In this document: positions 16,845 to 26,015 of the stretch, in pieces | Layout of the letters: every line of letters begins with the position of its first letter | Numbering within the stretch: the stretch's first letter is position 1 | Source of the DNA: PALSA-1296 sp037143335 | GTDB lineage: Bacteria; Bacteroidota; Ignavibacteria; Palsa-1295 | DNA length: 64,000 nucleotides | Assembly (NCBI GenBank): GCA_037143335.1 | Contig: JBAWZA010000008.1 | Span: 1-64,000, forward strand | Reading direction: 5' to 3' | Program-made: the position numbers and the translations under genes | Notes under the pieces: model-generated | What the model was told of the DNA's origin: nothing | The model's database searches: none | Seen by the model: only the letters and a program-made list of their open reading frames with translations

Positions 16845-17785
16845 AATCAAAACAGAAAAACCGGAAACGTACAATCGCCATTATTTGCGTTGCTGTACTT
16901 ATTGGGTTTATCTGGTTAACAAGATATTCTTCTGCTCCGTGTGTTGCTCAGCCTCAAGACACAGTCAGCGAATTTCACAAGTCAATCACTTCACTTCAAC
17001 TTCCGACGGAGGCTACACTTTTCGGAGCGAAAATTCCTTTGGACAAATGGGAAGTACGTGAGCGCTTCGAACGCGAATTTTACTATAATTATAACAATTG
17101 CGATCAACTTGTTATGTGGTGGAAGCGGCTTGGCAGATGGGAAGTGATGATAGATTCGATGCTCGATGCTGATTCATTGCCTCGGGATTTCAAGTTCTTG
17201 ATGATTGCGGAGAGTGGGATTCGGAACGTTCAATCACCTGCACACGCGAATGGCTATTGGCAGTTCCTTACACCCACAGCCCAGCGATTTGGTTTACGTG
17301 TGGATCAATATATTGATGAGCGACTTGATCCGATTCTCTCGACACAAGCAGCGATCAGATTTATTTCATCCCTTAAGCGGAGATTTAATGCTGATTATTT
17401 GCTCTGCGCGGCGGCATATAATATGGGTGAAGAAGGCTTGAGCGATGCGATGGATTTTCAAAAACAAAAAAGTTATTGGAATCTGATGCTCAGTGAAGAA
17501 ACTATGCGATACCCGATTCGTATTGCAGTTATCAAGGAATTGCTTGAACATAACGCAAGATATGGGTTGCAATTAGAGAAGCTCGCACCATACAAAATGC
17601 ATGGCATTAAACATGTGAGTGCTCAAGGACCGATTCCGAACATTGCTGAGTGGGCAATTGGGCAAGGGTATTCGTACAAAGACTTTAAGTTTTTTAACCC
17701 TCGCTTTATTGCTCACGAGATTCCGAGAGGATTGTACGACATCAGATTACCAGAAATAGACGCAGATCGAACAACGGTGTATTGA
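16838..17785 (+). CDS. Membrane-anchored lytic transglycosylase (SLT/MltD-like)
   Basis: A 315-residue protein with an N-terminal membrane segment (residues 12-28) and a family 1 lytic transglycosylase domain: the catalytic Glu125 in MIAESGIRN, then GYWQFLTPTAQRFG and AAYNMGEEG. It cleaves peptidoglycan glycan strands in the periplasm. Its start overlaps the end of pyrD by 7 bases. No LysM repeat is evident, so it is shorter than classic MltD. Confidence 0.92.
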   Translation: MVKSKQKNRKRTIAIICVAVLIGFIWLTRYSSAPCVAQPQDTVSEFHKSITSLQLPTEATLFGAKIPLDKWEVRERFEREFYYNYNNCDQLVMWWKRLGRWEVMIDSMLDADSLPRDFKFLMIAESGIRNVQSPAHANGYWQFLTPTAQRFGLRVDQYIDERLDPILSTQAAIRFISSLKRRFNADYLLCAAAYNMGEEGLSDAMDFQKQKSYWNLMLSEETMRYPIRIAVIKELLEHNARYGLQLEKLAPYKMHGIKHVSAQGPIPNIAEWAIGQGYSYKDFKFFNPRFIAHEIPRGLYDIRLPEIDADRTTVY

Positions 17786-17821
17786 AAAATAGTCGGACGG
17801 TTACATGTGGGGAAAGCCTCT

Positions 17822-17905
17822 CGGCAACATCATTGCGAGCGCCAGAGGAACAATCTAAATATCTCTGAACTGTGTTGCCGAAGCAAAGATATGGATTACC
17901 ACGCG
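17822..17905. repeat. Degenerate dispersed intergenic repeat with stem-loop
   Basis: Contains CATTGCGAGCGCCAGAG, AACAATCT and later TGGATTACCACGC, which resemble the widespread 'cattgcgagc...gaagcaatct...ggattgccacg' intergenic repeat seen in many bacterial chromosomes, here decayed. CGGCAACA (17822-17829) and TGTTGCCG (17873-17880) form an 8-bp inverted repeat around the core. The element fills most of the 244-base gap after the transglycosylase. Confidence 0.5.
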
Positions 17906-18029
17906 GGGCTGAAGCCTGAGTCGGTTTGAGAAAATGTTTTGAGTAATTTGTTACCAAATCGAATAAATCCGAACTCCGTTTCTTTTGCGAATGTTGGTTA
18001 AAGAAGACAAGTTTGTTAAGTGATACACA

Positions 18030-19679
18030 ATGAAATTATCGTTATATAATCCGAAGCGTTTAACCTTCATAGCTCTCGTCCTCGTCATCTCAAGTGCCAT
18101 GCTTGGCACGAAGCTTGAGAGAGCGTTCTCGTCCGACAATTCTTACGAAGAACTTCAGAAGTACTCCGAAGTCCTCAATCTTGTGCAAAAGAATTACGTG
18201 GACAAGGTGAACTTGGGCGACTTGAATGTTGCTGCTATCAACGGATTGCTCGCAAAGCTCGACCCACACTCTGTCTATATGTCCCCAGTCAGCGTGAAGC
18301 AATCTGCCGAAGATTTTCACGGTAGCTTCGAGGGCATTGGCGTTCGTTTCCAGATGGCACATGATTCCATACTGATTGAAGAAGTAATTGTCGGCGGTCC
18401 TTCCGAGGCGGTAGGATTGAATACCGGTGACAAGATATTTTCTATTGATGGCAAACGCACGTCAGGGTATACTCAAGATTCTGTCATCAAACATCTACGT
18501 GGACCAAAAGGCACGAAGGTGAATGTCATGATCGCACGTCCGGGTACTCCTGCTTCTGAATCAGGTGGGGGATCGAAGCCTCTTTCATTTGAGATTACCC
18601 GTGATGTCATTCCTCTTAATAGCGTACTCGCGCACTTTATGGTTGATGCCAATACCGGATATATTTATCTCAGCCATTTCATCGAGACATCACATAGTGA
18701 GATGGTGAAAGCTCTCGAAGAATTAAAAGGACTTGGAATGAAGCGATTAATTCTTGATCTTCGCGGGAATCCTGGTGGATACCTTGAGCAGGCGGTGCAG
18801 ATTGTTGACGAATTTGTCGGTGGGAATAAAACTATCGTTTATACAAAAGGCAGAGTCGCTGGCGCGGATGATGTTGACATCTCCCATCCTGGTCAGCAGT
18901 ACGAACAGACTCCCCTTGTCGTCCTTGTAAATAGTAGCTCTGCTAGCGCAAGTGAAATCACCAGTGGTGCATTCCAAGATCTTGATCGCGCACCGATTGT
19001 GGGTGCAACGACGTTCGGCAAAGGACTTGTACAGCGTCAGTATGCCTTGAATGATGGTAGTTCTGTTCGACTCACAGTCGCACGGTACTACACTCCGTCT
19101 GGCAGATCAATCCAACGTCCTTATGATGGTGGCAAATACAAAAAAGCGATTGAAAATGACGAAGCCGACGAAGAGGATAATTTCTCACACACAAAAGATG
19201 TGAATGCGAATGATACAACTCGTCCGAAATTCAAGACTCCGAGCGGTCGCACAATTTATGGCGGTGGCGGGATAACACCGGATTATTTTGTGAAGGAGGA
19301 CACGGTTACACGCTCTACTATTCGTGTATTTGGTGCGGCAATTCCATTTGATTATACGAGAGACTTGATTTCGAACAGGGGCGCAGAGCTGAAAAAGCAA
19401 TATACTGCTGAGACGTTTGTAAATTCTTATAAATTGACTGATGATATAATCAAGAAATTCTACGCTACGGCAAAAGAGAAAAAAATCGAGTGCGATATGA
19501 AGGAGTTAGAAGCCGATAAAACGTGGATTCTCAATAAACTACGCGCTGATCTTGGTGGATTACTTTTCGGCGATAACGTTCGTTACAAAATATACTTGGA
19601 GACAGATAAGCAATTCAACAAAGCCTATTCTATTGTGATTATGGATGAAGCAGCGAAGATGGCACAGCTCTCGAAATAA
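18030..19679 (+). CDS. S41 carboxy-terminal processing protease (CtpA-like)
   Basis: A 549-residue protease: N-terminal signal or anchor segment (11-27), N-terminal helical region, PDZ domain about residues 95-185 (GSFEGIGVRF, VGLNTGDKIFSIDGK) and the S41 catalytic core. The core has the nucleophile motif SASASE (304-309), the general-base Lys331 in FGKGLVQ and the RYYTPSGRSIQ segment. Such enzymes trim C termini of periplasmic proteins. A Ser/Asp-rich insert follows the core, then a C-terminal helical extension that is common in Bacteroidota. It is single, ended by the terminator at 19694. Confidence 0.93.
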   Translation: MKLSLYNPKRLTFIALVLVISSAMLGTKLERAFSSDNSYEELQKYSEVLNLVQKNYVDKVNLGDLNVAAINGLLAKLDPHSVYMSPVSVKQSAEDFHGSFEGIGVRFQMAHDSILIEEVIVGGPSEAVGLNTGDKIFSIDGKRTSGYTQDSVIKHLRGPKGTKVNVMIARPGTPASESGGGSKPLSFEITRDVIPLNSVLAHFMVDANTGYIYLSHFIETSHSEMVKALEELKGLGMKRLILDLRGNPGGYLEQAVQIVDEFVGGNKTIVYTKGRVAGADDVDISHPGQQYEQTPLVVLVNSSSASASEITSGAFQDLDRAPIVGATTFGKGLVQRQYALNDGSSVRLTVARYYTPSGRSIQRPYDGGKYKKAIENDEADEEDNFSHTKDVNANDTTRPKFKTPSGRTIYGGGGITPDYFVKEDTVTRSTIRVFGAAIPFDYTRDLISNRGAELKKQYTAETFVNSYKLTDDIIKKFYATAKEKKIECDMKELEADKTWILNKLRADLGGLLFGDNVRYKIYLETDKQFNKAYSIVIMDEAAKMAQLSK

Positions 19680-19693
19680 TTTCTTTCAAGGGG

Positions 19694-19727
19694 AAAAAAA
19701 AAGGCACGTTCTACGTGCCTTTTTTTA
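19694..19727. terminator. Bidirectional terminator between the S41 protease and ABC-F genes
   Basis: Perfect 7-bp stem GGCACGT / ACGTGCC with a 3-base loop (19703-19719), flanked by nine A residues on the left and seven T residues on the right, so it can end transcripts from both strands. Confidence 0.93.
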
Positions 19728-21731
19728 TTATGCGAGTTCTAATTCTTCACTTGCTTTCGACCACGTGAAGTAAAGCTCTTCGAGCTTCTTGCGATAATCC
19801 TCTAAGAGTTTTGCTTCAGCGGCAACGCGGATTGAGTTGTTAAAATAATTCGCATCAAGCATGGCATGTTCAATGCCCTCTTTCTTTTTTTCGTAGAGAG
19901 CTATTTCTTCCTCTATTCTTTTTATTTTATTGCGAATGGGTTTTTCGCGTTGCGCTTTTTCGTTGCGCAGTTCCGCTTCTTGTTTTTTCTTTTCTTTTGA
20001 ATTAGATGGAGTCGCTACTTTCTTATCATCCTTCTTGAAAGATTGCTTGCCTCGAATGCGATCAAGTTCTTTTTGGTAGAGTTCGTCAAGGTATTGTTCG
20101 AGCGAACTCATATAATCCTTTACGACTCCGTTGCCGAACGTAATAATTCGCTCAACTAAATCTTCAAGGAAATCTCTATCATGGCTGATGACGATGATCG
20201 TACCATCGAATGCCATCAAGGCTTGCTTGAGGACTTCCTTAGAGCGCATATCCAAGTGGTTCGTGGGTTCGTCGAGGATTAAGGTATTACATGGCTCAAG
20301 TAACATTTTCGCCAATGCTAAGCGCGATTTCTCACCACCTGAGAGAACTTTCACGCGCTTGAAGACATCATCGCCGCGGAAGAGAAATGCACCGAGCAGA
20401 GCACGAAGCTGACCCTCGGAATAACTTTGGCCGTTCTTATCACCGCCGTTAAAGAATTTGGCACGGGCAAGCGAATCAACGGTTTCGAGGACCGTTAGCT
20501 TCGGGTCTAAGTCATCAGCTTGATGCTGTGCGTAGTAACCGATTGTGACATTATGAGTTTGCGCAAGATGTCCGCGAGTTAGCTTTTCGGCACCCGCTAA
20601 AATTTTTCCGAGAGTGGTTTTGCCTTCGCCATTTTTTCCTAAGAACGCAACTCGCTCACCGCGCTCGATCCGAAGCTCGCAGTTCGAAAAAATATCACGG
20701 ACTCCGTCATAACTCTTCGCGCCATTTACGACTTCGAATGCAGTCCTACCAGATGGAGGAGCGGCAGGGAAGGCGAAGTGAACGCTCGGTGCATTCGAGG
20801 CAAGTTCGACGCGCTCCATGCGCTCAAGCATTTTTATGCGTGACTGTGCCTGCTTTGCTTTTGATGCTTTCGAGCGGAAGCGCTCGACAAAACTTTCTAA
20901 TTCTTTTCTGCGAAGTTCAAGTGTTGCGGATTGTGCTTCGAGCAATGCTTCACGTTCGGCTTTTGCTTTTTCGTAATAATCATAATTGCCAGGGAATATC
21001 TCGCACTTACCGCCCGGTGTAATCTCGGCAGTCCTACCTGTAACGTCATTCAAGAATTTTCTATCATGCGAAATGAGGAGCATCGAGCCTTCATAGCCCT
21101 TGAGGAATTCCTCAAGCCAGAGCATACTCTCTAAGTCCAAGTGATTCGTAGGTTCATCGAGCAGGAGAATGTCGGGGCGCTTGATGAGGAGCTTCGCAAG
21201 CAAGAGGCGCATCTGCCAGCCGCCGGAAAACTCCTTCAGTGGTCGGCTGAAATCAGTTTCGGTAAAACCGAGACCCGAAAGAACTTTTGCCGATTCCGCC
21301 TCAATCGTAAATCCGCCAGCATCCTCGAACTTATGATTCAGTTCTCCGAATCTGTCGAGTAGATCGTGATATTCTTTTGTATCGTGATCGTCCGCTGTAT
21401 CGCTCAGTGCTTGCTGAACGATTTCTAATTCTTCGGTATAAGCAAGCAGATCTTCTTTTGAGCGCAACGCTTCGGCGAGGATACTTCTATCGAGCGCGCC
21501 ATCTTCGAGCGTTGGCTCTTGGGGGAGGTAGCCGAGCTTGTAGTCGCGCGGCATCTGGACTTCGCCTTCTTCGGGCACCTGAAAACCTGCGATGATCTTC
21601 ATCATCGTAGATTTGCCAGCGCCATTCGGACCTACAAGACCTACACGGTCACCGATACGAATGGTATAGGTCACATCACGGAAAAGATATTTTCCGCCAA
21701 ATTGGACTGCTAAATGTTCGACTGCTATCAT
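19728..21731 (-). CDS. ABC-F family ATPase (Uup/EttA type)
   Basis: A 667-residue soluble protein with two ABC ATPase domains and no membrane segment. Domain 1 has GPNGAGKST, signature FSGGWQMR and ILLLDEPTNHLD. Domain 2 has GKNGEGKTT, LSGGEKSR and LILDEPTNHLD. A charged linker lies between them, and a Lys/Glu-rich coiled coil makes up the C terminus (about residues 560-660). ABC-F proteins act on the ribosome in translation control, antibiotic protection or rescue of stalled complexes. The coiled-coil tail is of the Uup type. The frame opens at 21788, but the ATG at 21731 matches the family start (MIAVEHLAVQFGGK). Confidence 0.92.
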   Translation of the reverse strand: MIAVEHLAVQFGGKYLFRDVTYTIRIGDRVGLVGPNGAGKSTMMKIIAGFQVPEEGEVQMPRDYKLGYLPQEPTLEDGALDRSILAEALRSKEDLLAYTEELEIVQQALSDTADDHDTKEYHDLLDRFGELNHKFEDAGGFTIEAESAKVLSGLGFTETDFSRPLKEFSGGWQMRLLLAKLLIKRPDILLLDEPTNHLDLESMLWLEEFLKGYEGSMLLISHDRKFLNDVTGRTAEITPGGKCEIFPGNYDYYEKAKAEREALLEAQSATLELRRKELESFVERFRSKASKAKQAQSRIKMLERMERVELASNAPSVHFAFPAAPPSGRTAFEVVNGAKSYDGVRDIFSNCELRIERGERVAFLGKNGEGKTTLGKILAGAEKLTRGHLAQTHNVTIGYYAQHQADDLDPKLTVLETVDSLARAKFFNGGDKNGQSYSEGQLRALLGAFLFRGDDVFKRVKVLSGGEKSRLALAKMLLEPCNTLILDEPTNHLDMRSKEVLKQALMAFDGTIIVISHDRDFLEDLVERIITFGNGVVKDYMSSLEQYLDELYQKELDRIRGKQSFKKDDKKVATPSNSKEKKKQEAELRNEKAQREKPIRNKIKRIEEEIALYEKKKEGIEHAMLDANYFNNSIRVAAEAKLLEDYRKKLEELYFTWSKASEELELA

Positions 21732-21942
21732 AGTTGCGGGGCGGATAACAGCGAGAAGGGGGAAGGCATTCCTGTGCAAATGAAGCAATTACTGTTCTGT
21801 TGATTGAATGAAATAATACTATGAAGTCCGAGAACTTTCATAATAATCCCCAACCTTGGATTGATTGCGTCTAAAGCAAGTGCTCTTCGTCGAAGTGAGT
21901 TCAAAAAATGAGCAAAAGGTATTTAACGTGATGCACTAATAT

Positions 21943-22479
21943 CTAAAGTATCCGCTTCCTCCCCCGACGTTTTCGTGTGATTGGTGCCATGTGATGCTCG
22001 ATGTGTTGGCCTGCTTGGGGGTAGGGGATTATAGAGATAGAGCCATCTAACTCTAAGATAGCAGTCCGAACTTCTGAGAGCGATTCGAATCCGTGTTCAC
22101 GGATGGCTTCCAAGAGGTCTTCCTCCGAGAGGTTTTCGTGCTCCATCGTGGAAAGGATCAGCTTGCTGTTCCGAATCAATAATTTCGGTTCGCCAACGAG
22201 AAATTCTTTCGAAAGTTTATTTCGGGAAATGAGTTTTGTCAAGATCAGATTAGCAGCCAATAACGATACTGCCGCCACAATTCCACCAAATAGCGAAGTG
22301 TCGGTGCCGACCATTGCGTTCTGCACAGCATTGGAAATCAGGAGGATTAGGGCAAAGTCGAGTAGCGATAGCTGAGAGATATGCCGCTTGCCCGCCAGAC
22401 GGAATCCAGCCAAGATGACGAGATATACGACGACAGAGCGCAATATGATTTCCGGAAACAGATGGTAATCGCCAAGCAT
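21943..22479 (-). CDS. YetF/DUF421-family membrane protein
   Basis: A 178-residue protein with three N-terminal membrane helices (RSVVVYLVILAGFRLAGKR, DFALILLISNAVQNAMVG, then a third) and a cytoplasmic alpha/beta domain (LSEEDLLEAIREHGFESLSE, then ELDGSISIIP). This is the DUF421/YetF layout, whose function is unsettled. A basic tail closes the protein. The ATG at 22479 is chosen over 22527 because it starts right before the first helix. It is upstream of the ABC-F gene on the same strand, with a 211-base gap. Confidence 0.87.
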   Translation of the reverse strand: MLGDYHLFPEIILRSVVVYLVILAGFRLAGKRHISQLSLLDFALILLISNAVQNAMVGTDTSLFGGIVAAVSLLAANLILTKLISRNKLSKEFLVGEPKLLIRNSKLILSTMEHENLSEEDLLEAIREHGFESLSEVRTAILELDGSISIIPYPQAGQHIEHHMAPITRKRRGRKRIL

Positions 22480-22617
22480 AGTCTTTTGATCTTGATAATT
22501 TAGGTGACCGACTCTTCTCCCCTCCACTCTAAGTGCTAAACACCTACGTTTTCGCTGATTCTATGAACTATAAAATACCCCATATCGTTTTCAATGGGCT
22601 ATAAAATAAAGCATCTG

Positions 22618-22641
22618 GAAAACGCCAGCTTTGGCGTTTTC
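22618..22641 (+). promoter_or_regulatory. Leader hairpin upstream of fusA
   Basis: Perfect 10-bp inverted repeat GAAAACGCCA / TGGCGTTTTC with a GCTT loop, 38 bases before the fusA ATG and ending in a T-rich run. It could be an attenuator or an mRNA-protecting stem in the elongation-factor leader. The first half also contains a duplicated CTATAAAATA (22568 and 22600). Confidence 0.5.
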
Positions 22642-22679
22642 TGTTATAAACAGTAAAGAAATTTTAGAAAAATACGACA

Positions 22680-24776
22680 ATGGCACGGAAATTTTCATTA
22701 GATAAGACTCGCAATATTGGCATCATGGCGCACATTGATGCCGGCAAGACCACGACGACAGAGCGTATCTTGTTTTATACAGGTGTGGTTCACCGTATGG
22801 GCGAAGTTCACGATGGCGGCGCAACTATGGATTGGATGGAGCAGGAGAAGGAGCGTGGTATCACAATCACTTCCGCTGCTACGACTTGCGAATGGCGCGG
22901 CAATCAGATCCAAATTATTGATACTCCAGGCCACGTAGATTTCACCGTTGAAGTAGAGCGTTCACTCCGAGTTCTCGATGGCGCTGTTGCACTTTTTTGC
23001 GCAGTGGGTGGCGTAGAGCCTCAGTCCGAGACTGTTTGGCGTCAGGCTAATAAGTACGAAGTCCCGCGTATCGCATTCGTCAATAAGATGGATCGTACTG
23101 GTGCGGATTTCTTCCACGTTATTCACATGATTAAGGAGCGTCTCGGCGCAAATCCTATTCCTATCAACTTGCCTATTGGCCAAGGTGATATCTACGCTGG
23201 TGTTATTGATCTCGTCGAGAACAAGGCGATGATTTATAACGATGCGACTGCACTTGGAAAGAATTTTGACATTGTTGAGATTCCGGAAAGCCTGAAAGAA
23301 ATGGCTAAGGAGTGGCGTATTAAACTTTTTGAAGCTGTTGCTGAAGTTGATGATACTTTACTTGTAAAGTATCTTGAAGGACAGGAAATTACTCCAGAAG
23401 AAGTTCGCAAAGCATTACGTTTAGCGACGATTGACAGCAAAATCATTCCAGTACTTTGCGGATCAGCTTTTAAGAATAAAGGCGTTCAGCAATTGCTTGA
23501 TGCAGTAGTTGACTTCTTGCCATCGCCGGTTGACGTTGGTTCTGTCGAAGGACATCATATCAATCTTACGGATCATATCAAGCGCGAGCCGCTTGATAGT
23601 GAGCATTTTGCTGCGATTGCGTTCAAGATTATGTCCGATCCATTCGTTGGAAAATTGACATTCTTCAGAGTATATTCGGGTACGTTGAATGCGGGGTCTT
23701 ACGTTTTGAATAGCGTCTCAGGAAAGAAGGAACGTATCGGCCGAATTTTGCGAATGCACGCTAATCACCGAGAAGATGTCGAACAGGCATGTACTGGAGA
23801 TATCTGCGCTGCAGTAGGCTTAAAGCAAACCAGAACTGGTGATACACTTTGCGACGAGGATGATCCGATCATCTTGGAGCGCATGATTTTTCCAGAACCT
23901 GTTATCTCGTTGGCAGTTGAGCCGAAGACGAAGGCTGATTCTGAGAAGATGGGTGAGGCATTGCAGAAGCTTTCGGATGAAGATCCGACATTCCGCGTCA
24001 AAACGGACGAGGAAACAGGACAGACAATTCTTTCTGGAATGGGAGAGTTACATCTTGAAATTCTCGTTGATCGTATGAAACGCGAGTATAAAGTTGATGC
24101 GAACGTCGGTAAACCTCAAGTTGCCTATAAAGAGACTATTCGTAAGAAAGTTACTCAGGAAGGTAAGTTCGTTCGTCAGTCAGGTGGTCGTGGTCAGTTC
24201 GGTCACGTTTGGCTTGATGTTGAGCCGAACGAGCCAGGTAAGGGCTATGAGTTCATCAACGATATCGTTGGTGGCGTTGTACCGAAAGAATATATTCAGC
24301 CGGTCAGTGCTGGTATTCAAGAGGCAATGAAATCTGGTGTTCTCGCAGGTTATCCTGTTGAAGATATCAAGGTTCGTTTGTTCGACGGCAGCTACCACGA
24401 AGTTGATTCAAACGAAATGGCATTTAAGATTGCTGGTTCGATGGGATTCAAAGAGGCATGTCGTAAGGCAAGTCCTGTTATCCTTGAGCCGATAATGGAT
24501 GTTGAAGTTATTACTCCTGAAGATTACATGGGCGATGTGATGGGTGATTTATCCTCACGTCGTGGCAAGATCGAAGGTATGATTGCCAGAAGCGATGCGC
24601 AGATTATTAAGGCAAGCGTACCACTATCAGATATGTTCGGATATGCAACAACGCTTCGCTCGATGACACAAGGACGTGCCGTGTACTCAATGCAATTCTC
24701 AAGATACGAGGAAGCTCCGAAATCCGTTCAGGAGCAGATCGTTGAGATGCAGAAGGGCAAGTCAGCTGCTGCATAA
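22680..24776 (+). CDS. fusA: Elongation factor G
   Basis: A 698-residue translocation GTPase of full length. G1 is AHIDAGKTT near residue 17, with switch regions ERGITITSAAT, DTPGHVDF and NKMDR. Domain II contains the FRVYSGTL segment, domain IV the GRGQFGHVWL segment, and the C terminus has GYATTLRSMTQGRA. Here it stands alone, not in a str operon with rpsL and rpsG, and ends at a terminator. Confidence 0.98.
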   Translation: MARKFSLDKTRNIGIMAHIDAGKTTTTERILFYTGVVHRMGEVHDGGATMDWMEQEKERGITITSAATTCEWRGNQIQIIDTPGHVDFTVEVERSLRVLDGAVALFCAVGGVEPQSETVWRQANKYEVPRIAFVNKMDRTGADFFHVIHMIKERLGANPIPINLPIGQGDIYAGVIDLVENKAMIYNDATALGKNFDIVEIPESLKEMAKEWRIKLFEAVAEVDDTLLVKYLEGQEITPEEVRKALRLATIDSKIIPVLCGSAFKNKGVQQLLDAVVDFLPSPVDVGSVEGHHINLTDHIKREPLDSEHFAAIAFKIMSDPFVGKLTFFRVYSGTLNAGSYVLNSVSGKKERIGRILRMHANHREDVEQACTGDICAAVGLKQTRTGDTLCDEDDPIILERMIFPEPVISLAVEPKTKADSEKMGEALQKLSDEDPTFRVKTDEETGQTILSGMGELHLEILVDRMKREYKVDANVGKPQVAYKETIRKKVTQEGKFVRQSGGRGQFGHVWLDVEPNEPGKGYEFINDIVGGVVPKEYIQPVSAGIQEAMKSGVLAGYPVEDIKVRLFDGSYHEVDSNEMAFKIAGSMGFKEACRKASPVILEPIMDVEVITPEDYMGDVMGDLSSRRGKIEGMIARSDAQIIKASVPLSDMFGYATTLRSMTQGRAVYSMQFSRYEEAPKSVQEQIVEMQKGKSAAA

Positions 24777-24800
24777 GAATTGATAGATGCTATTATTTTG

Positions 24801-24827
24801 AGGCGGGTTTAACCCGCCTTTTTTTTG
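24801..24827 (+). terminator. Rho-independent terminator of fusA
   Basis: Stem AGGCGGG / CCCGCCT (24801-24819) with a TTTAA loop, directly followed by eight T residues. Confidence 0.92.
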
Positions 24828-24835
24828 GATAAAAT

Positions 24836-24921
24836 AAAAAAGGGACACCTTTCGATGCCCCTGCCACGGGATACAACCATCTATTTTGCTTCGATGGCTT
24901 TGGGAGTGCCTTAATTCACTC
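24836..24921 (-). ncRNA. Candidate small RNA with three hairpins, own promoter and terminator
   Basis: An 86-base intergenic unit on the minus strand. Three base-paired elements follow one another. GAGTG/CACTC (24904-24921) has an 8-base loop. AGCCATC/GATGGTT (24875-24899) has an 11-base loop. A terminator stem GGGGCATC/GGTGTCCC (24842-24861) is closed by a GAAA tetraloop and followed by TTTTTT. A TATTTTTG promoter at 24924-24931 would start transcription right at the first hairpin. It contains no credible ORF and I do not recognise it as 6S, SRP or tmRNA. The alternative is that it is the 3' end of the RmlD-like transcript. Confidence 0.5.
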
Positions 24922-24923
24922 TA

Positions 24924-24931
24924 CAAAAATA
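24924..24931 (-). promoter_or_regulatory. TAnnTTTG promoter of the candidate small RNA
   Basis: TATTTTTG on the minus strand in the context TTTCGTATTTTTGTAGAG, nearly identical to the B12 promoter context at 4440. It lies more than 100 bases from any gene start, so it needs another target, namely the RNA at 24836-24921. No good TTG at -33. Confidence 0.5.
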
Positions 24932-25040
24932 CGAAACCAGTATTACGGAATTATTACCAAATTGTAAACAAATCATTAAGAATGAATATATGGATAAGTC
25001 CTTGTTATATGATAATTTAAGTGGATCTCTTCACAAATTG

Positions 25041-25997
25041 CTACTGGTAAACAATTTGTCTTGCATCTGCGAGGTCATTGATCCCCCGAAGCATTACCTG
25101 TAATCCTTCGTCCACACTTGAGAATCTTAACCCCAACTCCGTCTGTGCCTTTAAGGTTACGAATGAGCTATGTAGCGGTCGTTGAGCTCGTCCAAGTGGT
25201 TCATAGGTAGTGGGGAGTATTAATGCTTGGTTAAGCTTGAAGGTGGTTGCAATGCGTTGAGCAAATTCAAAACGCGAGAGCATCTCCGTTCCGGAGATGT
25301 GATAAATCCCGTTCCGTTTGTACTCGGCTATTTTGATGATTGCGAAAGCAAGATCGTCAACCAGTGTGGGGGAGGAGTATAAGTCGGTAAATGCATTTAC
25401 CGTCTCGTTATTGCGTAATGATTCCAACACCATCATCGCAAAACTTGGACGTTCGCGAATCTCGACACCATAAAAAAATGCACCTCGGACAATACAATGA
25501 TTCACGCCTGAACTTCTCAATGCGTTTTCACTCGCGAGTTTTGTTCTGCCATAATAATTCAGTGGGTTCGGAGCCGCAGTTTCTGAGTAGGGTGTTTTCA
25601 GTCCGTCGAAAATGTAATCTGAGGAAAGGTGAATAATTCTTGAATCGGTCTTTCTCGCTGCTTCGATCAGATACTCAACCGACTTCACATTTGTCTTCCA
25701 TGCAAGCTCTCGATTTGTTTCGCAACCATCAACATCAACGTAGCCTGCGCAGTTGACGATGAATTCGGGTTTATACAAGCCAATCGCATCTTTGACAGCA
25801 ATTCGATCGGTTACATCGAGTTGCTGGTATGCAATAACTCTTGGCTCATCAACAAGATCAGCAAATTCTAATTTTTCTTGCCGCGAAGAAATGATCAGGT
25901 CGCAGTGAGTTTCGTCCAAAAAAGTACGTAACACATGTTGACCGAGGAAGCCATGAGCGCCTGTAAGAAAAATCTTGTCCCTTGTTCGAGGCCTCAT
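25041..25997 (-). CDS. RmlD-like NAD(P)-dependent sugar-nucleotide reductase (extended SDR)
   Basis: A 318-residue extended short-chain dehydrogenase with the dinucleotide motif GAHGFLG (13-19), the DYIFDG segment (127-132) and the catalytic Tyr149-xxx-Lys153 in YYGRTK. The closest named pattern is dTDP-4-dehydrorhamnose reductase, which makes dTDP-rhamnose. The other rhamnose genes are not nearby, so the substrate remains open. It lies 18 bases downstream of the BNR protein gene, at the end of a three-gene minus-strand run. Confidence 0.82.
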   Translation of the reverse strand: MRPRTRDKIFLTGAHGFLGQHVLRTFLDETHCDLIISSRQEKLEFADLVDEPRVIAYQQLDVTDRIAVKDAIGLYKPEFIVNCAGYVDVDGCETNRELAWKTNVKSVEYLIEAARKTDSRIIHLSSDYIFDGLKTPYSETAAPNPLNYYGRTKLASENALRSSGVNHCIVRGAFFYGVEIRERPSFAMMVLESLRNNETVNAFTDLYSSPTLVDDLAFAIIKIAEYKRNGIYHISGTEMLSRFEFAQRIATTFKLNQALILPTTYEPLGRAQRPLHSSFVTLKAQTELGLRFSSVDEGLQVMLRGINDLADARQIVYQ

Positions 25998-26015
25998 TCT
26001 ATGTTAGTGGCTCCC

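Noticed and set aside
22568..22609. Direct repeat CTATAAAATA (two copies) upstream of fusA
   Set aside because: Short and AT-rich. It cannot be told from chance, so it is noted only within the leader description.
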